64,000 nucleotides of DNA, taken from positions 5,219,501 to 5,283,500 of the forward strand of contig NC_134649.1 of assembly GCF_030463565.1 (NCBI RefSeq), given 5' to 3'. The position numbers were made by a program, and so were the translations under genes. Shown here piece after piece: positions 46,326-60,480 of the stretch. Each line of letters opens with the position of its first letter. The stretch's first letter is position 1. The DNA comes from Pelecanus crispus. Taxonomy: Eukaryota; Chordata; Aves; Pelecaniformes; Pelecanidae. The notes beneath the pieces are model-generated. The model worked only from the letters and a program-made list of their open reading frames with translations, was not told the origin of the DNA and did no database searches.

Positions 46326-49300
46326 CATTACATAGCTTAACATTGTCGTCATCTCTTGGGTGCTGGAGACAGTGCCCAAGATTTAAATACATCACTGGTT
46401 GGCTTGACTTCTTCAGAGAAAGGTTACTGGTTCAGAGAAAGGAGGATGAGGGTGTGGTAAAGCTTGTCTTGTGTTTGCCATTCCATCTCATTGTATCTGT
46501 GGAGTTTATCTCCAGTGGGCCTGGGATTGAGGTTTTCAAATATTTGTGAAGCCAAGATGAAGTCATAAAGTAGCACGAAATGCAGACTGCACCCAGATCA
46601 TGTCCCTTCGTATGCTTGTCTCATTGTGTCTCTTTGTACTTTTGTCTCATCAGGAAGCCTGGGTGGGACTTCTCTCTGTTGTATTTCATGGTTTCCCAGC
46701 ACTGGATGATTCTCTGCTCAAATAACTTGAACGTTTAATTTTCTGTTTCTGACCCTTCTCTTGTTTACTCCATACTTTGCTTCAGAGTACCACTGAGCAC
46801 TTTTCTTTTTTTCATGTAACAGCAGCTGCCATATAATATGCTGTTAATATTCGCAGCATTAGAAAAGCAAGGATGGTCTATATTTGCCCTAAAGGCTAAG
46901 TTTCTTCCTTTGCTACTATGTTTTATATGTGCCCATTCGAAAGGAGAAAAGAGCAAATTAAGTAAGCAGATTATTTAATTTAGTTTTTATTTTTTAAATT
47001 TTTTTAAATGTTTAATGTTTGTTTTAATTGATACAGTAAAACTTCAGTGCAAACATAAAGTTGTATGTTAAAGGCAGTTCTCCATCCTAATCAAAGCTTG
47101 TGACGCAAACATTTCAAAGCATTCTCTGTTCTTTCACTTGCTCTTTGTAAGCCCAATGGTAACTCTATTTTTGGGGTGATTTCCCAGTTCTCCAGGCCTG
47201 CAGTATCACACTCTATGATTAGTGTGGCATGACACATCTGTCTGCTAAATGGTAGGAACTTGTGCAACTCTTAGTTTTTCACATCGGTAACTTGGGTTAA
47301 TATCCTTCTCTCCCATCTCTATGATGACATTAATGTATTATGGGATCTGTTCGGACACTCATGGACTGCTCTTGAAGGATCTGCTAGAAGTCACCTTGCA
47401 GAAACTTCTGATGCCTTCTTTCTGCTATGGTTTTTGTGTAAAATTTTTAGAGGTTTAGAAGTACAAATTAAACACTTCTAAATAACCACTTTTCACTTGT
47501 GTTACTTGATTATGAGAAGTGAGCCATCCAAAAGACTGCCTTATAAGTAGATGCCAAAGTAGGAAAAAACAGCTGACTTGTCTGAACTCATTAGTCTGAA
47601 AAACAGACTAACTTGGCACCTTTGCGTTGGCTGTGTCCAAACAAAGGCTCAGTGACATCCTTAGAGCTGAGTGCCTAGCTGACGTAATTGGGATTGATTC
47701 TGTCTGACTGACCTGTGCTCCTAAAGAAAGCCTTGGCAGGTCCGCAAAACACAGCAGTTGATTTGGGGTTGTTTAGGGGTGGTTCAAATCACATTTTAGT
47801 GTCCTTCCCTGTGAAGGATGGGATGAAGAAGGGAGGGAACAGTTTAAACTTCATTACCTAACTGGATCCTTATTGACGTTTGCATATCAAGGATGTTGCA
47901 GAAACAGACAAAATCAAGACATCCAAATAGAATTTCTGCTTTGTCAAATCTATTGTTCAGCTGCATAAACGAAGAATGCATCCAGCTATAGTTAGTCGTT
48001 TGGTATAGACTTAGGCCTTCCTTTATATATTTCATGTTACAGATGAGCATGCAAAAAAATAAAAACAGGAGACAAAATTAGGAGTTTGTAATTAGCCTGC
48101 TTCTCAATTTGTTTTCTCTTGCAATCCAACTTGATGGTAAAGTCTCAGTTTAATCTTCTCTATTTGCCTTAGACTTTATCCTTGCTTTATTGAATTTTTC
48201 TGTCTTGAAGGTTGTTGGGGTTTTTTTGGGGTGGGTTTTTTTTTTCAAGAAATCTTTTTGGTTTTAATTTAAACTGAAGGCTCCATTTTTGGAAGATCAG
48301 TAAACTCCATCTGGAAGAATTCTTTTCTCCCAGCCACCTGACACTTAGATGAAGTTGAACTTTTTTCTTTTTTTTAATTCTCAGGAACGAGATCAGAGGT
48401 TGCATTCACCATGATGAGTACATTTGGGGGTGTCAGTATTCATTCACCAACATCTGATTTATAAGTTAATAGCTCAGCCTCTCTGGACTGTGGTATGTTA
48501 AAGGTCAGTGACCATGAGAGGAGAAACACTTTGGAGCTATGTGTGCCCTCTGGTCAACAGGAGTGGCCTCAGCTTAATGGCATTAATTTCATGCTGCTTT
48601 TAGAAGATACAGATGTGTAGCATAACTTCAATCCTCCTACCTGGAACCAGTAATCCCCTCCCAGCTTTCTGCAAGGAGTGGGGAGGGAGAAGAGAAAAAC
48701 CCTTCCCAAAAGGATTAGTTCAACTGACTCATTTTCTAAGTTTCTCTGTGCTTGGCATGTCCCTTCTCTTCTAAGCCTTTGATAAGTATCTTAACTAAGA
48801 TACACTTTAGGTAAATGCTGTCTTCAAGCCACATGACATAAAAGAGCCTCCTGATTCCCCCACCCTCTCCAGATCTTGGGGCTGGCTCAGTCTTTTTTAA
48901 AGCTTTTTCTCTTGTGCTGCATGCAGAGCCCATCTGCTGTAATACAGACTGAAATGCTGCTTTTATCCTTGTTTGCGTAGAAGGTTGGTGGGTAAATCAA
49001 TTGCAGTGAAAGATGTATTGTCCTTCTTTGCTCTATGTCACAAGCACAAATATCTTCCTTTTAAAGCATCTCTTGGCAGAAGCCAAAGCCTTTGGCACAA
49101 GCCACCTCTGCTAGTTTGACCTCTTTTGTGCATCTGGAATGGGGGAGCGGCTCTGAGAAGCACAGAACAAAACCCCAAAATAGCAAAAGAAAAGGTCAAG
49201 AAGGGGTCTTGCTCCCTGTAGACATCAGAAGTTTCTGCAAGACGATATTTAGCATGTCCTGCCTGAACAGTTAAGGCATCAAAGACACTAGCACTTTGAT

Positions 49301-50288
49301 AGGTAATATCCTTGTGAATTGTCAAACAAATCGCAAAGCACATTGCTCTGCCATGCTGGGGATGGGAGGGAGGGACCTTACGTCTTTCTGCTCATTGAGG
49401 AAACTGAGACTGAGAGCTTCAGAGAGCCTTTGGCTTCCAGCAGATGGATGTACCATGCTGTGCTCTGCCCTTGACTGGGCTTTTGACTTACAGGCCTAGG
49501 CTTACAGAGCAGTGCTGCGGTCCTGCAGAGGAATGGGAAGGCAGGTTTCCACCAAAGACAGAGCTGACATCAGTTACAAGCAATAGAAGTGCTTGATTTT
49601 TGCCTCTGTACCTTTGCTTGGTCACAGCCTTGCAGCGACTTAGTCTCAGACCAGCCAGTCTCTCTGATGTAGCGTAATTACAATGACAGAGGTGATTCCC
49701 TTTCCCCTCCCGTTCCAGCGATGGGCTCTGAAGGGGAGGTAAGACATACTCTGGTAATTCACCTCTCAACTTAGCAGGGTCAGGACAAACAATAACGCCT
49801 GTCCTAGCTAAGGGAAAAAGCCGCTGGTATTAGAAATCCAGGAGGTAGCCAGTATTCTGCTTCCCAGGACCCAGAAATGCTGGGAAATACAATCCTGGCA
49901 GCTTTGATACTAGATTATTCTGTATATTTGTAGCAGCGGTTTGGTGTAACTGATCAGAAAGAATCATCTTTGCCAAATCCCATGGTTGAACCCCTGCCCA
50001 GGCCAATAAGCTCATATGGTGATGACATGGGCTGAGTTGTGTTCTTCATTATTGTTATAGATTTTTCACAGTCCCCTGGTTTCATCTGCAATTTTTCATG
50101 CACAGGCGCAGTTCTGCTTCTCTCCTCTTGCATCCTGCCCAGGAGTAGCATGGAGCCTCAGATGAGTCTGCTTTCCCTCACAAAACCCTGCCAGTATCTG
50201 CAATCGATTCGGAATACTTACCCTGGATTCACTTGTCCTTACTTAAACATAAACAAGGACTGCTAGGTTTTATATATAATGCCTGGAG
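46326..50288. other. Intergenic, few features
   Basis: Contains an 8-bp perfect inverted repeat TTAGTCTG/CAGACTAA with a 5-nt loop (47591-47611), a candidate CTCF core on the minus strand at 48543-48556 (TGACCAGAGGGCAC, 12 of 14), and a possible MIR-like scrap at 49385-49430 (GAGGAAACTGAGACTGAGAG). No gene is recognised. Confidence 0.6.
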
Positions 50289-50314
50289 AAAAAAAAAAAA
50301 AAAAAAAAAAAAAA
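50289..50314. repeat. A26 homopolymer
   Basis: An uninterrupted run of 26 A. It could be the tail of a retrocopy, but no AATAAA precedes it within 30 bp and the upstream 250 bp is not recognisable as a transcript. It is a likely hypervariable mononucleotide site. Confidence 0.85.
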
Positions 50315-53300
50315 GAAACCAACCAGGCACAGAACAGAACTCAGCTGATACAGAGGCACATGGTATAATGCCAGTTTGGCTAAAATCTTTCCTGAATGCT
50401 GGAACTCATCCAGGGTGAAACGCGCTGTGTTGCTGCTTTCTGATGCCGACCTCGCTCGTACAACAACCGTATCGGTGTGCATCAGTCCTGCCTTTCTGGC
50501 CACAGCCTCCGGGTAGTTTGAGCCCCAGTGTGTCCTGATGGTGGGTATTCACGGGAGCCAGCATCCCACGCTGTGCACTGCTGCTAAGGGAGCAGCTGAA
50601 CCCAGGGATGCTCAGGCTGAAGTTAGGAGCCAACTATAATAGCACCACTTGTTGAGAAATGCCATTAGAATCCGTGGCTTCTGGTGCTGAGGAGTGAATT
50701 CATTGTGAGCAAAGATTATCCAGGATATGTTTTGGGCTTTATTAAGTTCCTTTAAAGCTTTCCAAATCATTTGCAAAGGCGTGGATGCGAGCTTTAGCAA
50801 GATGGTAGGTTAAGGAAGAGAATGAGACTGTTGGCTTGGAGAAAGCAGGGTGATGAATTAAAGCGCCTTTGTGGAAGTAAGTCTCTTTCTGCATCAAACC
50901 GTAGTTTCGACCTTCCTAATTAATGTTGTTGTTTTTCTTCCTACTGTAATGCAAGCTGTCCTAGCCTGACCTATTGGTTCACAAGATAAAAGGGGTTAGC
51001 TAATCAGAATGGAGATCCCCTCTACTGGCTTATCCAAATCTTTACTAAAAGTGTGATATCCATGAACACAAATAGAACAACACATCTAAGAATTATGTAT
51101 CTGGGAGTTTAAAGGGGGGAGGGGGGTAAAAAAAGGAAAAAAGTCCATGTTGCTTTGAGGCTATTTTAAAAACTGGAACTGAATAGGTCAATACCCCTTA
51201 AGCTTTTTGGTCTTTAATTCTCTTAATGGTGTGGCAGAAATCGTTAATTGTATTATTAAAAAAGCTTTGAAGACTGTATTAATGTAATGTGACCTCGGAT
51301 CAGTCAAGATCACATTTTCATTATGATTAAAAGATTCCTTGTCCTGAAACATTGATCTCATCTTCAGCGGAATGTGTCAGGCGGGGAGGGGCTGTTTGCA
51401 GGTCTGAGCAGTAGATGGCAATATTGCATTTCATTCTGCAGCGTGCTCTGCTAGAAATGCTCGCCTTAGGAAGGGGCCGTGAACTTTTTCCCTCAGCTTC
51501 CAAGTGCGGGTTTGCACTTACATAGTGTATGAAATAGTCCAGAAGCAAAAGAATTCGAAATTCCATTTTGAATCCAGATTTCTTCAGTGACTGGTGTCAG
51601 GTGCCTGAGTTACAAACTGCAGCACCCAAACAGTCCTGATCCTGCATGTCAGCTCTGAGAATGGGCATTTACATGTTAGGGACCCTCAGTGTTGACTGTC
51701 TTGTAGCAGGGATTCAATGAGGCAGTATATGACCCCTGGAAGTGATGTCTCCCACTTGGTTCCTGTGATTTTTCTAGCTTTTTGGTGGATTTTCCACCTT
51801 TGCATCAAGAAAGGGAAAGCTGTATCAACTAGTTTATTTTATATCATGACTGGGGAAATTCAGAAAGGTACCTAGCTATCATGTTGTCTTCCTTTGTACT
51901 GTAATATTTGGACAGACCTTATAGCAGGTCCTGGAGAAGATGAGAAGAGACACTTTGCAAAGAGCTAGGAATCAGGAAGGTGTGTGTTACAGGGTCTTAC
52001 ACACATCGACTGTGCTGTGCCCTAATGTGCTATGCTGCTGAGTAGGCGGACAAGGATTTCGGAATGAAAGTGGCATCTGGGGTCAGCGATTTATGGAAAT
52101 GAAATATGCTGTGGCAGCTCGAAGATACAGTGTATGTAAAGTGCTACTCCTTTGGTGTCCTGTGGGCATATGCCATGTGTCTCCACAGTTTTGTGAGGTA
52201 CCAAGGTAATTGCCTTAAAACTCCTTGCTACGCAGGGTGTTGCAGGATGCTAGCACACACACTAAGTGACGGGAAGCAGAGGGGCACGCTGGCTGGTGTT
52301 AAAGCTTCAGTGCTGCTGACTTTTCTATAAATAACTGCTGTCTGCTGTAATTGGTCACATCACAGTCCGTGGTGATCTTTTATATTATTGCTGGCTGCTG
52401 GAAAACTCCCGGAGGCGTAAAATAGACACCAGGAAGATCCTGCACCCAGCAGTGTGTTTCCCCATGTGGCACAACAGAGTAAAACAGAAATAGTGTTTAC
52501 AAGGAGCTGATGAAGAATTTTCTGCAGCAGGAAGGCTGAAAAAAAAGAGATTGCACCTCTGAAATGATAGCAGCAGGCCATCTCTCATGCAGGATATTGC
52601 TGGGTCTTGTGGAAAGAGAAAATCTTCATAGGGTTTCTAGTGGTGCACAGAATGGGTATTATTATTATCCTCTGACTTACTTACGGGTATTTTTCGGCTC
52701 TCCATAAAATAACAGTGTCTTGCAAGACATTGAAAACTAGAGAAAAAAGGAAGAAAAAGCAGGTAGTTGGCTTGTGTGAGAAGTGCGGGGATAAAATGTG
52801 GTGTTCTCTGTCCTGAAGGATGCAGAACACTTCACAGACCAAGAATGCTAAACGCTATGTGCCACCCTCCCTTAAATGCTGCCAGCTTGGGGTGGAGCAC
52901 AACACTGAGGCAAAGCTGCCCAGCATCAGGAATTGATGTTTTTATTAAGGGAGGGCAGAAAAGCACTGGAGTTAGATGTTCAGGAAAGGATTTGAGTGGA
53001 AAGGGTTGAATTGCCAAGCTTTGCTCGGTAGTGAGCATTTGAAATAGTTACTACCCTGAGAGCTGAGAGCTGTAGTGAACCACTGTAGAACTGGAGTGGC
53101 TTTAAGGCCACCAAGTGAGTGTGTGGGGTGTGTATGTGTGTCCCCACTCTGTTTCTACCTCTGTCTTAAGCTGCATTTGACCCTCAGCAACAGACAGTGC
53201 AGTACACTACATGCATTACAAAATGCATGCTTCACTGGCCTAATAAAAACTTTGCTCGTGTCGACCAAGAATTTATTAGAACTGAAATTTTTCCAGCATT

Positions 53301-56190
53301 ACACAGAAGCTGGCACAGAGAATAGGACTGTGGAGGGACTTGTCAACAGCCTCTCAATTGACTTTTGCTGACTGATATTTCAAGATTAGGTGCTATTGTA
53401 GGGCATTTAATGTAAGAAAGGATTGCTGTGAGATCTTAGCTTCTGTGCTGGTTATTTGCTGTTGGTGGGAACTCTGTGGTTCCAGCAGTTTGGTTCTTTG
53501 TGATTTGGAAGAAGCGTTGAAAGTCCACATAGCTTTGGGTCAGAAACGTATTGTCCTTCAAAATATGCCAGGAAAGTGTCTTTACAGAAGCGGGGTAAAA
53601 AGTCTAGAAGGAAGAGAACAGCAGGATGCCTTCTGTGGCCTCAGACAGCCCCATCAAGTGACTCCTGGGGCCTGGCTTGAAAGCAAGCTATATTGCTTAC
53701 TGCAAAAAGACAGATACTGTACAAAAGCCATTGCTCACTTATGAAAAGTCTAGGCTATTCTGGCATGGATTTGCTCATCCAGGAAAGAATTAACTTGCCA
53801 CGACTGGGCAGGGTGCCCAGTTCTAGTAGGACATTATCTGCTCTATATACTGAAGTCTCCAAAGCAGTGAAGAATCTGGCGCTTATGCAGCAGAGCACTC
53901 TAGGAACATGAGACTAGCCTAAGACTTATGCCTGCTGACGTTCAGCCTTGGTGTCAGCCCTGCTATATGACACTAACAGTTTATGTGAGTGAAGATGCAT
54001 ACCCAAAGCCATATTCAGACCACCTGATCATGTTTAGCTTTCCTTGGTTTCCTGTCTTCTTCCAGCCAGGATCCACTAACTATATAGTAAGCGCTCTCAA
54101 TTGTTCATTGTGCTCTCTGTTGTTCATTGTGCTTGTGAAATTACATGCCTGCATGTATCTTAGGTCCCATCATAAGCAGCCTGCATATGGCCTATGTGTA
54201 TGGGCTGGTCTTAAAATATTGCAACAACAACATAATGACTAATTTATAGTAACTGCCCCTCAGACAGTAAAAAACCCAAACAAACTAGAAAAATTGTGGA
54301 GGTAATTGGCAATAGGCTGGAGAAATGGGAGGAAGAACTTTAGTAATATCTGAAAATCTAGATGGAGAATTTCAGATGTTTGCCTTCATTTGAAGGCGGC
54401 ATAAGTAGGAATTCAGCACGGAGACTCTTCAAAGTGAACAACGTTGAGAGAAGACAATACCTGTTCAGAAACAGCACAGACAGTGCCCTGTGAGAAGAAG
54501 GAAAGCTCTTAGAGTGTAAAATCCCAGCTAAAACCAATGCTGCAGTCAAGGAAATGAGCACATCTGGTGTAACTCCTTGAGACCCAGCAGTAATCCTGAG
54601 CGATCAGTTTGTATTGGGAGAAGACAACAATGAAACAAAGAAATATATTTGGAGAAGATTGTGGTCTGCAAACTGCAGTGCAAAAGCTTTTCTCACCATC
54701 TACCTTTGAGGACTGTGCACCAGAAAAGAGCCCCTCCAATCTTCTGAAGTCACACTGGTGCTATCCACGCTAGTCTGTGCTACTCTGGCACCTTGCAGAA
54801 AGATTAAGGTAAGCTAGTGAAACACCTTCTGCCTCTTTCTCTTATTCAAGCAGTTCTTTCTCCTTCAGATGACTAGTTCTCATTGCCAGTAACTAAATTC
54901 AGGAGGGAAGGGGAGTTTCAGCTCCTAGATTGCTGATGTAGAGTTAGATTTTTGTTTCATTAACAGTTACTTTTTTTTGCTCTAGTCTTCAGGTACCGGG
55001 AGAAGAAATGAGCAAACCCCTCTGACACCAGCTTTTACCATGACAGTAATTTGAGTAGAAACAGCTTTGCCTGCAAATAAATAAATAAATATTATATGAA
55101 AAGCTTTGGATGGAGCTGCCATGTTCATTCTTGTTTCTAAAGCCCCCACAGGCCATGTCACATATGTGGGTCATGAGGTCTATCGATTATGTGTCAGACC
55201 CTTAGGTGTCAGTAATCAATAACACTAACCTGCAGAAAATGCGGCAGAGATTTGCTAAACCAACTCTTCACATTGTTCTTTTTCTTGTATTCAAGTTGTC
55301 TGTGCCTCACTAAAAATAACAGAATGCATACCAGCAAAGGCAGGGGAGACAGAAACATTTGGCTGCTGACTCATTTACTGTCCATTTTTATCTGATTCTG
55401 CATGTTCTTGGTGAGAAGGCAGGATGAGGAGGGGAAAGACAGGAAAGGGTATTTCCAATTGAATGGCTTCTGAGAAGTAGAAATGAAAGTGATTGAGTTG
55501 GGAGGACCTAAACATTTTGACCCCGACAGCTTATTAATATTTAACAAGGTGCCAGATTTTTCTTTGACACTGGAAATTGTTGCGACTGTCTGTCTCCAGC
55601 AGACTGAATCTGCTTTCTCAGTCCACCATATCTAATGTACCTGCTTCCAGTCTTGAATAGTTCTTATTCACAAATGCTTTCCTTTATTTGCTATTTCTGA
55701 GAATAAAGAAGGTAGTTTGGCAGATTAAGTTGTGGATTTTTTCATTCAAACTTCGTATCTCTTAACGTTCTCAATGGCTCACTGAGCAGACTGTGGTTTT
55801 CTTGTGTTGACTGTGGTTTTTAGAATCATTCCTCAAATAACGTTTAACAAAATATTTATTTGCCTTTTTAGTTTGCAGATTGCTTGTGAGCTGTTCACTG
55901 TGACAGTTACATCTTTTAAATGTAAGCACCGCTGATGAGATTAATATAACAATTTGGAATTTGTATTCTTATTTTTATTTGTATTAATGCAATACTTCAA
56001 GATGGTATATGAAATTGGGATCCTATTGGGTGTGGGAGAAACGTCTACGCCATAAAGTTAATGCAGCATCGAACGAGCAATACTCAATAGAGGAGATGAA
56101 GAGTAGGAGAAAATAATATCTTTATGTATTATTTAGGTGGTCTGCATCCCCACTTTTTTGGTGCCTGTCTCTGTCTCTCTGCATTGTCTA
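50315..56190. other. Intergenic, few features
   Basis: AT-rich DNA with a G6AG6 run near 51115-51127, a 19-bp tandem duplication GCTCTCxxTTGTTCATTGT at 54093-54130 (two mismatches), and a short (AAAT)4 microsatellite at 55075-55090. Short ORFs have no recognised homology. Confidence 0.6.
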
Positions 56191-56194
56191 GGTG

Positions 56195-56312
56195 GATTAG
56201 CTTCCTAATGTAGATGCGTAGGCCTAAATGGCTTTTCCAAGGTCACACAGAAAGTTTGTGGCACAGCTGGATATTGAATCGGTTTACCAAATCTCAGTCC
56301 AGTGTCCTGTAT
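56195..56312 (-). repeat. MIR-like SINE remnant, antisense
   Basis: ccaaggtcacacagaaagtt followed by TGTGGCACAGCTGGATATTGAATCGG matches the reverse complement of MIR (CCAAGGTCACACAGCTAGTAAGTGGCAGAGCTGGGATTCGAACC). The tail (CAGTCCAGTGTCCTG) also fits. A T9A12 tract follows at 56321-56341. Confidence 0.8.
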
Positions 56313-56341
56313 ATGTGGGGTTTTTTTTTAAAAAAAAAAAA

Positions 56342-57249
56342 GCATTCAAACATCCATAAGCATTTATCTTTCTGTACTCCCAATTAAATCAGTGAAAAAT
56401 TAAAAAAATCCCTTTGCTAAAGAGTTAGTTTTGTGTTAAATTGACAGAGAGGATCCCTAGATTAGAGAGCTGTTGGGTTTGGATTTAGGAATTTCCAGGA
56501 CCATGAATTCTCAATGGTGTTTTTGTGAATGCTCCACAACATGGGTGTAAACTTTGAGATCTCAAAGTTTAAGTATTTAAGGTTTTCTCTTGGAGATCCT
56601 TGTCCATCTACTTCGGTAATTTTTTCATTGCACCCCAATACCAATGTCAAGGAACTTCTGTCTTTTTGGCTTGTTTGAAGAGTCATCCAGAATATCTTTT
56701 AAAATTTTATATTATTTTTTACTGCTCCAGCTGCTCTGGAAAGTCTGATTCTGATAATTCATCTGTTCCCCTTAATAGAACTAGGCAAACATTTGGTGAT
56801 TTGAGTTTACAACGTGTATTTATGGCTTGCCATTGGGGAATCGGCTTCCTTTTTTGCATTTAGAAAGTTTTAAAATGAAACCTGAAAATATTTTCCCTCT
56901 CTTTACAATGTTTAAATTGCAAAGCACCCTGTTGCTGCCTTGAGCTTTCTGCATTGTGTAAAATCAGTCATTTCAATGATAATCCACTTACAACTGTGCT
57001 CAATTACCCACTTGTGCTGTGAGTTGCCAAGTATTTGCCTAGTTGCAGAGGATAAAACCTATTTGGAAAAACTGGGTAAAAAGTGAATGCCAGGAGAGGT
57101 AAACCTGGAGGGAAAGGCTACCAGGGGAGGAGGAATGCTTGAAGCTGAGAACAGAGGCACTGGAAGGGGGATGGACATAAAGAAGAAACACAATAAATGC
57201 TGAAAAGGCAGCGAATCATGAAAGAAAAAAAAAATCAAGAGAGAAAATA
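56342..57249. other. Intergenic, nothing recognised
   Basis: AT-rich sequence turning purine-rich near 57100-57245. No gene or named repeat. Confidence 0.55.
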
Positions 57250-57425
57250 TGAAAGCAGTGTGGCTTGGTGGATGAGGTCTGGTCTAGCAGGTGGAAGAAA
57301 AGATTTATGCCCAGCTTTGCACGTGAACTTCTGGGTGACCATGGACCATTTGTGTCACCTCCTTGTCCTCAGTTTCACCTTCTGTAAAATAGGTCCTGTG
57401 GTACTTACCCTCCTCTGAGATGCAT
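57250..57425 (+). repeat. MIR-like SINE remnant, sense
   Basis: The blocks ATTTATGCCCAGCTTTGCAC, CTGGGTGACCATGGACCATT, GTCCTCAGTTTCACCTTCTG and TAAAATAGGTCCTGTGGTAC appear in the same order as MIR (CCCGGCTCTGCCAC, GTGACCTTGGGCAA, CCTCAGTTTCCTCATCTG, TAAAATGGGGATAATAGTAC). The order makes the assignment convincing despite divergence. Confidence 0.8.
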
Positions 57426-60159
57426 GGATGGGAAAGGCTAGACAAGAGCTACAGTAACACTGGTTATTCTGATTTATTGTTTTTCCTTTGCTAAGCCAGC
57501 ATTTAGCCAATGGCAGTCTGCCCTTTCACTTGTAGGAGAACTAGAAACCTAAAGAAGGAAAAACACACTGCTCCTCGGCTCTCTTTCGGGAAAGGAGGGA
57601 GGCTTTTAATTATTTAAGCATCTCCTTTTCATGTTGCTTCTGGTTTTTGAATCGTTATCGTTATAGTTGTTAAGGCTATAGGCTCTACATAAATCATTTA
57701 AATAAATAATAAATAAGTCATATCATTAAGTAATACACTGGTATTATTTATGGCTGTAGGGAGAGGGTAAGAATACTGTGGATAAGATTGTGTTTAAAAT
57801 GAAAAGAAGCCTTTGTTAGGCTCATCATTTTAAACACTGCCTTCTGGAGCTGAGGCATTAGCTTTTGGAAACTGTCCTGGGAGGTGGACTTGCTCTGAAA
57901 GAATTAGCCACCAAGCTGACTGTGTCTGATTCTGCTCTCTATTGGGCACATCATGTATCCCATGGCCTGGCCTCTGCTGAGCGCAGTTGTGTCTCGCAGA
58001 TCTCTTGCTCCTCTTGTTCTTGATTTTTCGCTCAAGGACGAAAGGTTTTGCATGAGGCAGCACTCAGCATTGTGGTGTTTTGAATGGCAACGCCATCCTG
58101 GGCAGACACTACAGCGTTGTCAGGCTTTACAACTGCTCAGGTCCTATGGCAGCACATGTAGAGCATTGCGTCCAAGTTATTCCTTTGCTTAAGAGGATGA
58201 AGGCCTGCTCTGAAAGTCTTGTCTCACAGCTTTATCACTGAAATCTTCTCTCCCTCAGTAAAAGCAGAACCAGTCATTTCAAGTTGGACTATATATATAT
58301 TTATAATATGTATTTATAAGCAAATTTGGGAAGGTATCGCAAAATCTTATTTCTGAAGTGAAAAATCAAATTAATTTAACTTCTAATATATTGTACTTAG
58401 ACAGTGTTCTACTTAATTTTTATTTTTGCTCTGAATTTTTGTTTGTCTGATTATTTTTCCTTGGCTGAGTTTTCCACACACTTTGAGTAAGAAAAAAATT
58501 GTCCCAGCTAGTCCTGCTTGCGGCTCATCATTGCCAAGTGGCTGGGGACAAATCAGTTCTGTAATTTGGTGAAAATAAGCAAGACAACTATAGAAGAATT
58601 ATCAGTGGGTGATGAGGAGAAGTATAATTTTATAAATAATTCTAGTTCTGCGCAGGGTGATAAGTGTCTTTACCAAACTGGTACCTATAAATGCTTAACT
58701 GTTTTTCAGGAGGACTTCTTAAATCCAGATGAGCCACGTAGTCCTTGGGGCCTGCCCTGAGCACGGCCATGCTACCGTGCGTGGGAAGAGCAGTGCACAG
58801 TGATAGTGCCTTTCCACACCGCACCAAAGGGCGAAGTCTGCAGTGAAACTTTGCAATGCCTTGTGTGCAGTAGGACAAGAGAGAGCCAGTCGGCATCCCT
58901 GCGCGGCTGCTCAGTTGCATAGGTAAAATTTTGGGTGCTTTTTAGTCTTGAGAGGCAAGACCAGGGGAAGGAGCTGGGCCAGGTGCTGGTTGCTCTGGAG
59001 GGTTTGAGATAGAAGTAGAGCAGAATCAGAAGGGACAGCAGGAGGAGGCTTTTGCCACTGTGGGGTGAGGTGGGCCAGAGCACAACTCCTATTGTTGGGA
59101 AACGCTTTCCTCCTTCTCTGAGATGTTACAGTCTTACATTTTGATCTTCTCCTCAACCCCAAAAGTCACGATTGCAGGTAGTTCCCATGCTGCTGCCTAC
59201 TTTTTCTGCACCTTAGGCCAGCTTTGGTGGGAACCATACCAGTTCTTCTCTGGAAGCAATGGGTTTTCTCTTCCTAGGAATATAATAACTTTCAGAGACT
59301 AGATTTCCATGGTATACAGAGACTCAGAGACACAGACAGTGCAAATATATGAGGCTGACTTGCATATTGCCTCCACCCTTGAGAGACACACATGGTGTTT
59401 AAACCCACAGCAAACTCCCACCATTGCATGCTGTGTTTTAATATCACATGGTGAAACCCAGCTCATCAAGACCATGTAACTCTGCTGTAAGGGGCGTCCT
59501 GGATTAGCAGGAATTGAGAAGCAGTGGTACTTGTTACCAAGCAGACAGTTAGCTGTATGATCTGCGAGGCCTTTATCCCTAAGCAGGTCCTTTATCTCTA
59601 AGCACAGATTTAGTTCTACTTTCTGAGGCGCTATGTTCCACAGGTGGTTATTTGCCTGTGTCCTGAGTGTCTTGGAGAGTTGGGTGTAGAATGGATGAGG
59701 CATTATTGTCATAACTTCACTGAACTCATTGATGTTGATCTTGTTTATGCCTTATTTATTGCTGTGCATGTTACTTGCACAGGAATCTTTTAAAAAAAAT
59801 TGCATTTCAGATTCAACTTACAAGCCCCTGTTTGAAGTTCTAGAGTAACTATGTTGTAGGACTTACCTTCTCCCATGTAACTGAGGAGTATAGGTTTCCA
59901 CTGGCAAGTCCTGTCTTAAGACATACATCCTTAAGGATGTATAAACACAATTTCCTGGGCTTTGCTTTTGAATCAGCTAGGTGGACCTGGCTCCAGTGAG
60001 GTGGAAAAACTCTGAAGTTTCTTTTCTCCTGGGGCAGGATCCGCCCAGCTCATTGCCAGTGAGAAATACCACCAAGTCAGCATGACCAACATTCGGAAAC
60101 TTACTGCTGTCCTTACCCTTAGTGCAAGTCCCCAGCTGGGACTTCAGCTCACTGCACTT
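57426..60159. other. Intergenic, no gene
   Basis: Includes AATAAAT-type simple sequence near 57700 and a TA-rich run near 58290. A 20-bp perfect palindrome ATACATCCTTAAGGATGTAT occupies 59923-59942. The 137-codon minus ORF at 59299-59712 is not recognised. Confidence 0.55.
59923..59942. repeat. 20-bp perfect palindrome
   Basis: ATACATCCTTAAGGATGTAT equals its own reverse complement. No flanking terminal repeats are evident. Confidence 0.85.
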
Positions 60160-60480
60160 AAAGGCAGAGGTTCAGTGCACTAAAGCAGTTAGTGCATTTA
60201 GCCAGCACACTTTCTGATCCCCTCACCCAGTCCCCCCAATCACTGATGTATTTTCCTCCTGCTTATTCTAAATTGGCTTTAATTTTCTTTTAAATAATTC
60301 TTAAGTGTGACTTTTTCAGCACAAGACTGGGAACTATGACTAATTATAAAATCATTACATGATTAAACTCAATTAACTTCAAATAACCCTTGAAATTTGC
60401 TTAATGTCAGCCCTTGGCCCTGCTTGAACCAATAAATATTGCTCACCTTTTGTAATGGGTATGAAAAGAGGTGGCTGCAG
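60160..60480. promoter_or_regulatory. Homeodomain-site-rich candidate regulatory element
   Basis: A cluster of TAAT/ATTA cores occurs here: GACTAATTATAAAATCATTA, CATGATTAAAC, CAATTAAC, TTAAATAATT. High AT content alone yields such sites by chance, so constraint must be shown by alignment. Confidence 0.25.

Noticed and set aside
50039..50314. Processed retrocopy ending in A26
   Set aside because: No AATAAA upstream of the A run, no recognisable transcript body, and no target-site duplication seen by eye.
59299..59712. 137-codon minus-strand ORF in the desert
   Set aside because: No domain or family resemblance; within chance expectation.
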